64,000 nucleotides of DNA from Candidatus Nanopelagicus limnes (GCF_002287885.2 NZ_CP016768.2:62001-126000), one strand, 5' to 3'. Counted from the first letter of the stretch, positions 30,986-40,015 are shown. The notes: generated by a model not told the origin, from the letters alone. Numbers and translations: made by a program.

Positions 30986-31801
30986 ATGCGTCCTACCCCA
31001 TATGTTGCATCCTTAAGAGTTTATGAACCGATAACTGTATTCATAAAATCAGATCAACTTAGATGGAATCAAATTCCAGTCACAACTCCAACAGGCAAAG
31101 ATGAACAAAGTAGAGCCTTACGGCGAGTAATTGTGACAGAGCCACCTGCTCTTAAATTAGATGGTGCGCACATTTTAGAAATTGATGAGGAAAAATACAT
31201 AGCTCCATGGTCAACAGCAGCTAGGTGCTGGGCTGCATTGGACGATTTTAAATCTTCAATGCCATTCACAATAAGTAATTTTTTTCTGCCAAAAGAAATT
31301 GAAAATGCACTTTCACTAAACTCTGAGAGTATTGAAGATAAGGTCTCTCATATAATTACTGCAACCTGGAGTATTCCACCACGTTGGTTTTCACTCTTTG
31401 AGCCTTCCGATCGAATTAGAGGCACCAATGATGATGGTGCTTACACAATTCTTCGAACCTCAATATCAAACGCAAAGCAGAGATGTTTATTTGCTCACCA
31501 AGCAGTAGTTAATGCTTTTGGCAATGGCCCAATTGAGCAAGAGATTGCAGATTTACTTGAATGGCTATCAATTTTTGATTCGAATTCAATTGTGGAGTGT
31601 GATTACGGAGGGTTAGCTATTTATCTTGAGAAATCTTTAATTGAAAATGGCCAACCAGGATTAAACGCGGATACTTCAATAGAGGATGTTGCTAGATCAC
31701 TCGCTGGCTTAGCAGCAGGAGATGGCGCACTGGCAGGTCAGGGCTATGAGCGATTAGTTACTCGTTGGCGAAGAGTTGCTGCCTTTGAGCAGGCTATGTA
31801 G
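30986..31801 (+). CDS. Conserved actinobacterial hypothetical protein
   Basis: A soluble 271-residue protein opening with MRPTPYVASLRVYEP, a start I associate with a conserved actinobacterial hypothetical located between DUF3073 and bldC. No catalytic motif, membrane segment or signal peptide is visible. It starts five bases after the DUF3073 stop, so the two are likely co-transcribed. Function unknown. Confidence 0.65.
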   Translation: MRPTPYVASLRVYEPITVFIKSDQLRWNQIPVTTPTGKDEQSRALRRVIVTEPPALKLDGAHILEIDEEKYIAPWSTAARCWAALDDFKSSMPFTISNFFLPKEIENALSLNSESIEDKVSHIITATWSIPPRWFSLFEPSDRIRGTNDDGAYTILRTSISNAKQRCLFAHQAVVNAFGNGPIEQEIADLLEWLSIFDSNSIVECDYGGLAIYLEKSLIENGQPGLNADTSIEDVARSLAGLAAGDGALAGQGYERLVTRWRRVAAFEQAM

Positions 31802-31900
31802 TTTCAAATACTTGTCATTTACTCTCCCAAACCACAATACTTGCCTCATAAGGTTTAAATCGGACATACTCACCAACTAACTTAAAAAGGGGCAACTTAA

Positions 31901-32089
31901 ATGAACTCAGATCATGAGGTCTTATTAACCCCAGCTGAGGTTGCATCATTATTTAGAGTAGATCCAAAGACTGTCACCAGGTGGGCAAAATCTGGCAAGT
32001 TAACCTCAATTAGAACCTTAGGCGGACATCGAAGATATAAAGAGTCTGAAGTTAAAGCACTTCTTCTTAAAACAACTAGCAACAGTTAA
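31901..32089 (+). CDS. bldC: BldC-like MerR-type DNA-binding protein
   Basis: A 62-residue protein that is a single MerR-type winged helix: LLTPAEVASLFRVDPKTVTRWAK followed by the wing LGGHRRY (quoted in parts). BldC in Streptomyces binds DNA cooperatively to control development; this small, non-filamentous-looking genome still keeps it. AAAAGGGGC precedes the ATG. Confidence 0.92.
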   Translation: MNSDHEVLLTPAEVASLFRVDPKTVTRWAKSGKLTSIRTLGGHRRYKESEVKALLLKTTSNS

Positions 32090-32109
32090 AGAATGGATAT
32101 CAATTAACC

Positions 32110-32292
32110 ATGAGTCAAGAAAAAAACACTGGTGAAGATGCAAAGGCTAAAATGTTGGCAGCTCTAGCGAAAAAACAAAAAGGTAGTAACTCTGGCAAAA
32201 GCGCCGGGCCTACTTCAGGATCCAAGGTTGGCTCAGGGCAAACTGGTGGTTCAGCCCCAAAGATGCATAGACGCAAATCTGGTTCTGCTTAA
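32110..32292 (+). CDS. DUF5302 family protein
   Basis: A 60-residue, Lys/Gly/Ser-rich protein with the C-terminal motif PKMHRRKSG of DUF5302, an actinobacterial family of unknown function found near bldC. Probably disordered and basic; nucleic-acid binding is a guess. Confidence 0.75.
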   Translation: MSQEKNTGEDAKAKMLAALAKKQKGSNSGKSAGPTSGSKVGSGQTGGSAPKMHRRKSGSA

Positions 32293-32310
32293 TTAACCTT
32301 ATCTAGCCAA

Positions 32311-33348
32311 ATGGGAATAACAAATACAGAGTACTTCTTACTGTTTGTGGTCTCCTATTTATTTGTGGGAGTTCTAACACCGGTAATGCGAAAGATTGCT
32401 ATTGCCACAGATGTGGTTGATCGACCTAACTCATCTCATAAATCCCACAAGAAGCCTGTGCCTTATTTAGGTGGGGTTGCAATAATTATTGGAGTAATAA
32501 CAGTTTCTTACTCAGCCTCTCTTTTCTCACAATTCACATCAAGTACTTTCTGGCTTGCTACCTCAGTTCTTGGCCCAGCATTATTGCTAGGACTTATTGG
32601 TTTATGGGATGACATAAAAAACTTACCTCCCTTACCTAGATTTATAGCCCAAACCTTGGCCGGTGTATTTACTGCCAGCATTTTGATAATTACAGACAAT
32701 ATTGGAAATCCAACGGGATCTTCTATTTTTGATTCAATAATTACAGTTGTGTGGATTGTTGGAATTTGTAATTCAATAAATTTCTTTGACAATTTAGATG
32801 GCGGGGCTGCAGGAACAGTTGCAATTTCATCTATTGCACTCGCTTACTTAGCTCTTAACGGTGATCAGTATTTGATTGCAGCACTCTCTGTAGTTACAGC
32901 TGGTTCTACCTTAGGGTTTTTAGTCTGGAATAAGAGTCCAGCCAAAATCTATATGGGAGATGCCGGGGCATTGTTTCTGGGAGTTTTGCTAGCTACTTTA
33001 ACTGTTCGATTTGAACCAACCGCCCAAACACAAATTGGCTCATTTATGATTCCAGTATTTTTGCTTGCAATACCAATACTTGATACAACAGTTGCTGTAC
33101 TTTCTAGAATACGAAGGCATCTTTCACCCTTCCAAGGTGGACAAGATCATCTATCTCATCGATTAATTAGATCTGGATTTTCTAGAAAACAATCTGCCTT
33201 TATTTTATGGACACTTTCCGCCTTTTTTGCCGGCTTTTCAATGATGCTTTCAAAACAATTCTTATTTAATGATATTTCGGTAGTTGGAATCGGAATTGTA
33301 TTACTCGTAATTCTGCTTTTTGTTTTTTTCAAGCAACGTGATTCTTGA
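32311..33348 (+). CDS. Undecaprenyl-phosphate sugar-1-phosphate transferase (WecA/MraY family)
   Basis: An initiating enzyme for cell-surface glycans that transfers HexNAc-1-phosphate to undecaprenyl phosphate. The 345-residue protein has ten to eleven helices and the family motifs GLWDDIKN, NFFDNLDG and KIYMGDAGALFLG, plus the HLSHRLI cytoplasmic loop. Closer to WecA/TagO than MraY. It is separated by 96 bases from the fucosyltransferase gene and may start the same glycan. Confidence 0.9.
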   Translation: MGITNTEYFLLFVVSYLFVGVLTPVMRKIAIATDVVDRPNSSHKSHKKPVPYLGGVAIIIGVITVSYSASLFSQFTSSTFWLATSVLGPALLLGLIGLWDDIKNLPPLPRFIAQTLAGVFTASILIITDNIGNPTGSSIFDSIITVVWIVGICNSINFFDNLDGGAAGTVAISSIALAYLALNGDQYLIAALSVVTAGSTLGFLVWNKSPAKIYMGDAGALFLGVLLATLTVRFEPTAQTQIGSFMIPVFLLAIPILDTTVAVLSRIRRHLSPFQGGQDHLSHRLIRSGFSRKQSAFILWTLSAFFAGFSMMLSKQFLFNDISVVGIGIVLLVILLFVFFKQRDS

Positions 33349-33424
33349 ATCGATGAAAACCAAAAACATAAATCAGAAATCCCTTCTCAACATAAAACAG
33401 ATATGCCTTAGATAAATCTGGGTT

Positions 33425-33444
33425 AATGCTTAACTTTAAGCATT
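33425..33444. repeat. Perfect 9-bp dyad directly before the fucosyltransferase gene
   Basis: Arms AATGCTTAA and TTAAGCATT flank a central CT and end at the base before the GTG start. TAACTT at 33431-33436 could be a -10 element, eight bases from the GTG, so a protein bound to the dyad would cover the promoter. Confidence 0.5.
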
Positions 33445-34368
33445 GTGAAATACGCTATTATTGCTGAAATGGAGAAGTTGCGAGTAAAACTTGTAGGTGG
33501 TTTAGGAAACCAAATATTTGGATATATGGGGGGCTACTGGCTGGCCAGAAATCAGAATCGAATGCTAGTTTTAGATTTTTCAGAAATTTCCTATAATCAT
33601 AGTGAATTTGATATAACTTCATTTAATCTGAATGCAGTCATTGAAAATCATAAAGGCATTAATCCTTTTAGGAACCTCGTTTCTCGAGTTAATTCTAGCT
33701 TCAATTTTAGGTCACCAAAAATTGCAAAGAGTCTAAGTTTTTTCACTGAAAAGTTTAGCGATCAAGGTTTTACATCAAATCAGAATTTCTTAACAAGCAA
33801 GAAAAATGTCGATGCTCGTGGTTATTTTCAAGATATGAAATACGTAGATTTTTTTTTAAAGGAAAATTCAAAACTAGAGTTAATTGAGGAAAACTCGAAT
33901 TTAAATTCTCTGAAAAAATTGATAAATAAGCCTAATCAAATTGCAGTGCATATAAGACGAGGAGATTTTTTATCCTTGAAGGATTATCATGGTGTTTTAG
34001 ACATTAGCTGGTACATCAAAATTTTAAATCAGCATGAAACTTCCAACTCAGAACCATACGATCTTTGGTTATTCACAAATGACAAAAACTGGGCCGAAGA
34101 GAAATTTTCAAATCTTAAACAGCAAAATTGTAGGCAAATATTCGTAGTTACTGATGAAATCTTGCCAGATCCGGCCACAAGTTTTCTTCTTTTCTCGGAG
34201 GCGCCTATCAAAATTTGTGCTAATAGTACTTTTTCAATTCTTAGTAGCAGAATGGGAAGTGGTGTTGTATACGTGCCAAAAAGCATTACAAGAAGTGGAA
34301 CTCAGAAAGATTTAGAGGCAAGTCTACCTATTGATTGGCTTAAAGTTGATCCAGTATGGGAGATATAA
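33445..34368 (+). CDS. Alpha-1,2-fucosyltransferase-like protein (GT11)
   Basis: Transfers fucose from GDP-fucose. The 307-residue protein has VKLVGGLGNQIFGYMGGYWLA at its start (quoted as seen at residues 14-34, the GLGNQ motif) and the donor-binding motif VHIRRGDF with His169. Downstream SxFSILSS matches the third GT11 motif. The start is GTG 33445 or ATG 33469. It is A/T-rich relative to housekeeping genes. gmd and fcl at 15-17 kb provide the donor. Confidence 0.85.
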   Translation: MKYAIIAEMEKLRVKLVGGLGNQIFGYMGGYWLARNQNRMLVLDFSEISYNHSEFDITSFNLNAVIENHKGINPFRNLVSRVNSSFNFRSPKIAKSLSFFTEKFSDQGFTSNQNFLTSKKNVDARGYFQDMKYVDFFLKENSKLELIEENSNLNSLKKLINKPNQIAVHIRRGDFLSLKDYHGVLDISWYIKILNQHETSNSEPYDLWLFTNDKNWAEEKFSNLKQQNCRQIFVVTDEILPDPATSFLLFSEAPIKICANSTFSILSSRMGSGVVYVPKSITRSGTQKDLEASLPIDWLKVDPVWEI

Positions 34369-34703
34369 ATGTTTTGTATAGAAATACACCACTAAGCGGG
34401 GCTGAATTTTCACCACTATTAAGATTGATTCATTCTTTTAACTTATATTTTTTAATTCATTTGCATAATTGGTTACTGTAATAATCGAAAGTATTGCTTT
34501 TAATCAACACAAAGTACCGAATACAAGGAAAAACCCAACTATATAAATGTTACAAATTTCAGTTCTATTCGAATTTTTATTAATAGTGTTATTGTATATA
34601 TTTAATTTTGCCATAGATTAGTAAAACTTTAGCACATTTTACGAGATTTTCTGAGTCAGGTAAATCAGTATAGCGGTATTTCGAGTGTAAATTCATTGTT
34701 TAT
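34369..34703. other. AT-rich intergenic stretch without recognised content
   Basis: 335 bases between the fucosyltransferase and the gtrA-like gene. It is strongly A/T-rich, has stops in all frames and no convincing ORF, tRNA or terminator. It may be decayed sequence in an accessory island. Confidence 0.5.
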
Positions 34704-35117
34704 TTAATTTTTAATAAATTTACCTTTAAAAATTAAATGGTTTAGTACAAAATAATTTATTGGAACAATAACAATTACAGGTGCTAATTTTGCAATTCTT
34801 GGATCAATTCCTGATGCGACTAAAAAATTGATAATTGAGGTAGAAATTATCCACCAAAAAATAAGATTAAGAAGATACTTCATGCCAGATTTTGAGTATT
34901 TTTCCTGACTTTTAAAAGTCCATTTGTAATGTGAGAGATAGTTGAGAGTAGTTGCTACTGTTGCTGATAAAAAGTTTGAGATATAAACAGAATGTGTTAT
35001 TCCATATAGCAAAATAAACAACAAATAATCTATTGCAGTAGTCGTAATGCCAACAAGACTCCATCGAAGCATCGAATAATTGAAGTACTTATCTTTCACT
35101 AGTTTTAGATTCATCAA
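34704..35117 (-). CDS. GtrA family membrane protein
   Basis: A 137-residue protein with four membrane helices; MLRWSLVGITTTAIDYLLF and the CATTLNYLSHYKWTF-like stretch (SATVATTLNYLSHYKWTF) are the GtrA pattern. GtrA-type proteins flip or channel polyprenyl-linked sugars for wall or O-antigen modification. Start is TTG or the adjacent ATG. It fits the neighbouring surface-glycan genes. Confidence 0.85.
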   Translation of the reverse strand: MMNLKLVKDKYFNYSMLRWSLVGITTTAIDYLLFILLYGITHSVYISNFLSATVATTLNYLSHYKWTFKSQEKYSKSGMKYLLNLIFWWIISTSIINFLVASGIDPRIAKLAPVIVIVPINYFVLNHLIFKGKFIKN

Positions 35118-35141
35118 TTCCTAACTTTTTGATTCTTTAAA

Positions 35142-35218
35142 TGGTGGCTGAGGCCGGGATCGAACCGGCGACCTAACGATTTTCAGTCGTTCGCTCATAC
35201 CAACTGAGCTACTCAGCC
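35142..35218 (-). tRNA. tRNA-Phe (anticodon GAA)
   Basis: The minus strand begins GGCTGAGTAGCTCAG, the anticodon loop is CTGAAAA, and the T loop is GGTTCGATC. The CCA end is encoded (TGG at 35142-35144 on the plus strand). Confidence 0.95.
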
Positions 35219-35242
35219 AATCAAAGTGCAGTTAAGCACTTG

Positions 35243-35316
35243 CGACCCAGACGGGACTTGAACCCGCGACCTCCGCCGTGACAGGGCGGCGCGCTAACCA
35301 ACTGCGCTACTGGGCC
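35243..35316 (-). tRNA. tRNA-Asp (anticodon GTC)
   Basis: The minus strand begins GGCCCAGTAGCGCAG, the anticodon stem CCGCC/GGCGG encloses CTGTCAC (anticodon GTC), and the T arm is GGTTCAAGT. Discriminator G. Confidence 0.95.
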
Positions 35317-35353
35317 TTACTTTCAAAGCTGAGAATTTAACTCAACTTCGACG

Positions 35354-35426
35354 CGTCCCCAACGGGATTTGAACCCGTGTTAACGCCGTGAAAGGGCGAC
35401 GTCCTAGGCCACTAGACGATGGGGAC
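35354..35426 (-). tRNA. tRNA-Glu (anticodon TTC)
   Basis: The minus strand begins GTCCCCATCGTCTAG, the anticodon loop is CTTTCAC (anticodon TTC), and the T arm is GGTTCAAAT. Third member of a Phe-Asp-Glu cluster. Confidence 0.95.
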
Positions 35427-35490
35427 CAGAAGGAGAAGGGTATCGGGCAAAGAGTGCTTATCAAAACTAATTAAATGGGAAGATTTATGC

Positions 35491-36450
35491 ATGAAAATTA
35501 CTTCTAACTGCGGCCAAGAGGTAATCCATAAAGCAGCTATGGCATTAATAGATGGAAATTTAGTCGCTTTCCCAACGGAGACCGTTTACGGCTTGGGCGT
35601 CGATGCCACTAATGAAACAGCGGTAAGTAGGTTGTATAAGGTCAAGAATAGACCAACTACTCACCCATTAATTGTTCACATTTCCTCAGTAAATCTCTTA
35701 TCAAAATGGGCGGTGGAAGTTCCAGAGTACGCACTTGAACTAGGTGAGAAATTTTGGCCAGGGCCCATGACTTTGATAGTCAAAAGAAGTGAGTTAGCAC
35801 AGGATTTTATTACTGGAGCACAAGACAGTGTGGCAATTAGGGTTCCAAATCAACAAGTTGCACTTTCATTACTCAAGCAATTTGAACAACTTGGAGGGCA
35901 TGGAGTGGCAGCACCCAGCGCTAATAAATTTGGTGCGGTTTCCCCTACTTCCGCTTCGGCGGTACACGAAGAGCTTGGATCAGATTTAAACTCAACTGAT
36001 TTAATCCTAGATGACGGTAATTGTCTAATAGGCGTTGAGTCAACAATTATTGATTGTACTAATGAATTTCCTAGGGTTATTCGCCCTGGCTGGTTAACCC
36101 CAGAACAAATCATTGATTGCACAGGTTTAGAACCAAGTAATGAGAGTTTCAAAAATTCTTTGAAATCTCCTGGGTTACTTGATTCTCATTACTCACCAAA
36201 AGCCAGAGTTTTTCTTGACTTAATGGCAGGGCCGGGAGAAGGTTTTATCGCATTGGCAGAAATTTCCACGCCTAAAGGTGCAGTCAGACTTGCGGCACCA
36301 ACAACTATTGAACAGTTTGCCGCAGAGATTTACTCCGCTCTAAGGGATGGGGATAAAAAAGAATTAAACAAAATTATGGTGATTCAACCACCTGGAGGTG
36401 GTCTTGCATTAGCAATTCGAGACAGGCTCGGTAAGGCAGCGGAAAAATAG
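35491..36450 (+). CDS. Threonylcarbamoyl-AMP synthase with C-terminal Sua5 domain
   Basis: Makes threonylcarbamoyl-AMP for the t6A37 modification of tRNAs reading ANN codons. The 319-residue protein has the YrdC domain (PTETVYGLGVDATN, KNRPTTHPL, SANKFGAVSPTSA) and the Sua5 linker SPGLLDSHYSPKA before the second domain. An in-frame ATG occurs at 35419, but that lies within the tRNA-Glu sequence, so I begin at 35491 after GGGAAG. It sits between tRNA genes; tRNA-Lys(TTT) downstream is a t6A substrate. Confidence 0.92.
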   Translation: MKITSNCGQEVIHKAAMALIDGNLVAFPTETVYGLGVDATNETAVSRLYKVKNRPTTHPLIVHISSVNLLSKWAVEVPEYALELGEKFWPGPMTLIVKRSELAQDFITGAQDSVAIRVPNQQVALSLLKQFEQLGGHGVAAPSANKFGAVSPTSASAVHEELGSDLNSTDLILDDGNCLIGVESTIIDCTNEFPRVIRPGWLTPEQIIDCTGLEPSNESFKNSLKSPGLLDSHYSPKARVFLDLMAGPGEGFIALAEISTPKGAVRLAAPTTIEQFAAEIYSALRDGDKKELNKIMVIQPPGGGLALAIRDRLGKAAEK

Positions 36451-36496
36451 GCATTAGACTTTCGCCTAGTTAGACTCTTTATTTGCAGCAATTTTG

Positions 36497-36569
36497 GGGC
36501 CTTTAGCTCAGTCGGTAGAGCAACGGACTTTTAATCCGTGGGTCGTCGGTTCGATCCCGACAGGGCCCA
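36497..36569 (+). tRNA. tRNA-Lys (anticodon TTT)
   Basis: GGGCCTTTAGCTCAG start, anticodon stem CGGA/TCCG around CTTTTAA (anticodon TTT), T arm GGTTCGATC, acceptor closing AGGGCCC and discriminator A. Confidence 0.96.
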
Positions 36570-36697
36570 CAGATAGCAGCCTTAACCACTGGACATTTAG
36601 CCCCAGCAGACTCCCAGGATTTCGCTCTAGTTTAGGTAGGTAGCAAAGGCAACATTTACCTACTTTTAGTGTCTTACTAGGTAGAGGGGTCAAGACG

Positions 36698-38086
36698 TTG
36701 GCTCATCGAAAGCGGGAAATCAAAGTGTCACTTCGCAATAAGGCTCAGGCCCCAGCAACAGTTGCTGCGTGGTCTGTTTCTGATTTATCCGCTCTTTATA
36801 CCCAAAACCGCTCATCACTTATCGCTCAAGCCCGCCGAATTCTTCGAAGCGATGCTGATGCAGCAGAGGTAGTCCAAGATGCCTTCCTTAAATTTATCTT
36901 GGCAGCCCCAGAGCTAGATACCGCAGATCGTGCCATGGCATATCTGCGCACCACAGTTAACAATCTATGCCTAAACGTAATCCGTGCAACTGGATCTCGC
37001 CCCAACTTAGTTGCCCTTGATTCAGATACATCCCAAGAACGCCTTGCTGAGATCGCAGCAGAGAATCACATTCCAATGGATGCAACACTTGCCGCAGCAG
37101 AGGATGCATCAATAATTCGAGAAGCACTATCTCGACTTTCAGAAACTCAACGCACAGCCCTTGTTATGTGGGAAGTTGAAGGCCGTACCACTAAAGAGAT
37201 TGCAGCTGCAATTGGAACAAGTGAGAAAAATGTTCGCCATGTTGTTCAACGTGCCCGCGCATCATTTATTCGTGTTCTTACCGAGTGGGTCGTTGATGAG
37301 AAAACCGGCGCTACTGCTCTTGATTCTATTTCTGGTACATATAAGAAGGCAGCAGAGCTCGCTAAGAAATCATCAAAGGTTGCACTTTCATTACTTATCG
37401 TGATGGTCGCATTCCTTGGGTTTAACTCTGTAACTGGAAGTGAGTTTAATAATGGTTTGGTCGTTTCAACTCTAACTCAAGAGGCACCAGTTTCGACTCA
37501 ATCATCGACTCCATCTCCTACAGAAACAAACTTAGATCTTTCAAATCAAAAGATTATTGAAGATAATTCTGCGATTAACTTCCGCACATCGAAGTCATTA
37601 TTTGCTGGTCTTTCTAAGGATGGACTACCAACAGGGTTTACAGTTTCTGATGCGACTGGAAATGTTGGATCACTTTCTGTTTCATCTCAATCAACAATTA
37701 CTAACCCTGATGGTTATGTGCTTGTTTCATATGCACAATCCCAGGGTGAATCAGTGTTAAATATCTTGGTTTCCCAAACAATTACAGTTGATGGTGCAGG
37801 TACTTCATACTTCGCAAGCCCTTCTGTGACTGTTGCTGGCTCATGGTTTCCGCTGACCCAAACTGGCTCTGCCGCAACAATTACCCGCCTTTCTAACGGA
37901 AATTATCTTCTAACAGCCACCATATATATAGATTCAACGGTGGATTCAGCGCTATTTGTGGCTACTACTGGCGGGTTAGATGTCGATGCGATTCCAAATG
38001 AGATAAATACCCGTATAATTTTGAACTCTAGCAAGAGCTCAATCCTTGCCCAGGCGATCAATATTGGCGCCAAGGGGGTCAAATAA
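36698..38086 (+). CDS. ECF-type sigma factor fused to a membrane anchor and extracytoplasmic domain
   Basis: A 462-residue protein. Residues 28-97 are sigma region 2 (ILRSDADAAEVVQDAFLKF), 138-195 are region 4 (LSETQRTALVMWEVEGRTTKEIA... quoted in part), a helix at about 228-246 (VALSLLIVMVAFLGF) spans the membrane, and about 210 Ser/Thr-rich residues lie outside. No separate anti-sigma gene adjoins it. The start is TTG, eight bases after GAGGGG. The next gene encodes an S-layer-like protein, a probable target. Release or conformational signalling through the membrane helix is inferred. Confidence 0.82.
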   Translation: MAHRKREIKVSLRNKAQAPATVAAWSVSDLSALYTQNRSSLIAQARRILRSDADAAEVVQDAFLKFILAAPELDTADRAMAYLRTTVNNLCLNVIRATGSRPNLVALDSDTSQERLAEIAAENHIPMDATLAAAEDASIIREALSRLSETQRTALVMWEVEGRTTKEIAAAIGTSEKNVRHVVQRARASFIRVLTEWVVDEKTGATALDSISGTYKKAAELAKKSSKVALSLLIVMVAFLGFNSVTGSEFNNGLVVSTLTQEAPVSTQSSTPSPTETNLDLSNQKIIEDNSAINFRTSKSLFAGLSKDGLPTGFTVSDATGNVGSLSVSSQSTITNPDGYVLVSYAQSQGESVLNILVSQTITVDGAGTSYFASPSVTVAGSWFPLTQTGSAATITRLSNGNYLLTATIYIDSTVDSALFVATTGGLDVDAIPNEINTRIILNSSKSSILAQAINIGAKGVK

Positions 38087-38138
38087 ATGACACCTAAAAA
38101 ACAGGTTTCTCCTGCAATCCGGATATTGCGGGGGGAAA

Positions 38139-38167
38139 GAGATGCGTCAGCACGTGCGACTCATCTC
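38139..38167 (+). promoter_or_regulatory. Hairpin in the leader of the S-layer-like gene
   Basis: GAGATG-C-GTC pairs with GAC-T-CATCTC around AGCACGTGC, itself containing the palindrome GCACGTGC. It lies 49 bases before the chosen ATG in a leader of at least 129 bases, and could stabilise the mRNA or be a binding site. Confidence 0.5.
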
Positions 38168-38215
38168 GAAGCCGCTACTAGGAAATTCCTGGTAACGACT
38201 AACGAAAGGAAACAA

Positions 38216-40015
38216 ATGTCTACAAAGACAAACTTCAAGCGCATAGCGCTTGTTGCTGTTGCAGCGTTAGGAATGGGCGTACTTAGCTCAGTTCCTTCGC
38301 AAGCAGCGGTTTCTGCTGTAACTATTACAGCAGTAAATGGAACTTCAACAATTCAGACAGGTACTACTGGTGGAACCTCAGATACCAGAACTGCTGCAAC
38401 TGTTGATGTAGTTGCATTGGTTGGAGCTGGTGATTCTGTAACAGTTTCCGCTGTTGCAAAGTCAATTCCAACTGGAGCAACTCGAGTTGCACTTCTTGGT
38501 ATTGTTGAAACAAACACTGCAAGTGGTTACGCGAGAACTGATATCGATGACACCACAAAAATGGGTACTTCATTAACTCTTGCGGGTGCTTCCTATGCAA
38601 CCGACTCAGAGACTATTGCTTCTGCTGTTTACACAATGGCAGGCGGAGCAGCAGGCTATATTGGTACTAAGTTCTTCTTGCAACTTGAGTCTGGAACTGG
38701 AACGACAATAGCTGGAACTTACACTTACACTGTAACCGTTCAGTCAATTAGTTATCTCGCTGCAACTGCTACATATGCAGTTTCAACACAGACAACAGAT
38801 GTAAGTATTGTGGTTGCTGCTTTAGCTGCAGCAAGTAAAGTGGCTAGTGCAGTAAACTCTAGAGTTTATATTAACGATACTGCTGCAACTGAAGAAGATG
38901 AAAGTTTGTCATCTGTTGCAACAGCTTCTAACACTGCAGTTGGTTACTTGTATGTCTACTTAAAGAATGCAAGTGCTGGCGGAGCAGCTAGAGAGTCAGT
39001 AACTGTGACCACTAATATTGGCCAAGTTGGCGATGGTGCTTCAAACCGTGGACGAAGTGTTGTGCTTAAGTACAACAACGATTCAGGTGAAAGTTACCCA
39101 ATCTATGCAGACGGCACAACAGGTGTTGCAACATTTACCATTTCGACACCAAGCGTGGCTTTCGGAACCAAAACAATGTCATTCTATGCAGTAGCTGCAA
39201 AGACAATGACAGCAACAGTTGCCACTCCACTCCTTAAGGTTGGAACAAATTCTGATGCAGTTAGGGTTACAGCAGTCGATGCCAGCGGAATTGCATGGTC
39301 AGGAGCTGCATATATTTATGCTTCTTCAGCAGCTGATGCATTAATTGCTGGATCAGTTACACCTAGCTTGTGTACTTGGGATGCAGATGATGCACGCCAT
39401 GAGTGCACTATTTCAGGAGTTTCTGCTGGAACAGCTAAGTTCAAGATCATTGATGCTGCCACTGTAGCGCTAGCAACTGCAACTTCTAATGAAGTTTCTG
39501 TTGTTGTAAACGCAAACGCAGCTTCTACTGTGAAGCTATCATTTGATAAAGCATCTTATGCACCAAATGAGCGCGCACGAATCTATGTAACTCCTCTTGA
39601 TTCTGCAGGCAAGGAAATTGCCTCAAGCACATGGGCTAATTTGTTTGCTGCCGGTGGAATCTCGGTTAATGGAGCTGTTACATATCCTGCAGGACAGCCA
39701 GTTGATAGCCTTACAGCTGTATCAGTAACAACAGCTGGTAATGCCTCATCAACAACTGGAGCTAAGGCTGGATCTCTGGTATACACAGTGTTCATGCCAG
39801 CAGCTGGTGGATCAGTTACAATTTCAGCAACCGGTGGTACTTCACTACCACTTGCTGGACAAGTAGCCGTTACTGCAACTGCAACCGTTACTGATTCAGG
39901 AGCAGCTGCATTAGCAGCAGTAACTGCATTAGCAACCACTGTTGCATCTCTTAAGACTCTTATCACCACTTTAACTAATTTGGTGCTTAAGATTCAAAAG
40001 AAGGTAAAGGCTTAA
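38216..40015 (+). CDS. Secreted S-layer-like surface protein
   Basis: A 599-residue exported protein. The signal peptide (MSTKTNFKRIALVAVAALGM start, cleavage near SVPSQA-A) is followed by an Ala/Thr/Ser/Val-rich beta-type body with only two Cys (SLCTWDADDARHECTI) that may form a disulphide. It ends in an amphipathic helix (ASLKTLITTLTNLVLKIQKK, plus VKA) likely to be the attachment or oligomerisation segment. There is no LPxTG or membrane anchor. ATG at 38087 is in frame, but GAAAGGA precedes 38216 and the signal peptide starts there. The S-layer role is inferred from composition and context. Confidence 0.75.
   Translation: MSTKTNFKRIALVAVAALGMGVLSSVPSQAAVSAVTITAVNGTSTIQTGTTGGTSDTRTAATVDVVALVGAGDSVTVSAVAKSIPTGATRVALLGIVETNTASGYARTDIDDTTKMGTSLTLAGASYATDSETIASAVYTMAGGAAGYIGTKFFLQLESGTGTTIAGTYTYTVTVQSISYLAATATYAVSTQTTDVSIVVAALAAASKVASAVNSRVYINDTAATEEDESLSSVATASNTAVGYLYVYLKNASAGGAARESVTVTTNIGQVGDGASNRGRSVVLKYNNDSGESYPIYADGTTGVATFTISTPSVAFGTKTMSFYAVAAKTMTATVATPLLKVGTNSDAVRVTAVDASGIAWSGAAYIYASSAADALIAGSVTPSLCTWDADDARHECTISGVSAGTAKFKIIDAATVALATATSNEVSVVVNANAASTVKLSFDKASYAPNERARIYVTPLDSAGKEIASSTWANLFAAGGISVNGAVTYPAGQPVDSLTAVSVTTAGNASSTTGAKAGSLVYTVFMPAAGGSVTISATGGTSLPLAGQVAVTATATVTDSGAAALAAVTALATTVASLKTLITTLTNLVLKIQKKVKA

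Noticed and set aside
35419-35490. Longer N-terminus of the Sua5 protein from 35419
   Set aside because: It runs through tRNA-Glu sequence; 35491 has a ribosome site and the family begins there.
36597-36660. Terminator GTAGGTA/TACCTAC after tRNA-Lys
   Set aside because: Only seven pairs with a long loop and a weak T-run; not convincing.
36508-36693. Minus-strand ORF of 61 codons with the text VGPVGIEPTTHGLKVRC
   Set aside because: This phrase is the well-known artefact of translating a tRNA on the opposite strand; it overlaps tRNA-Lys.
38087-38215. N-terminal extension of the S-layer-like protein from ATG 38087
   Set aside because: It would put 43 charged residues before a normal signal peptide; the ribosome site and the signal peptide favour 38216.
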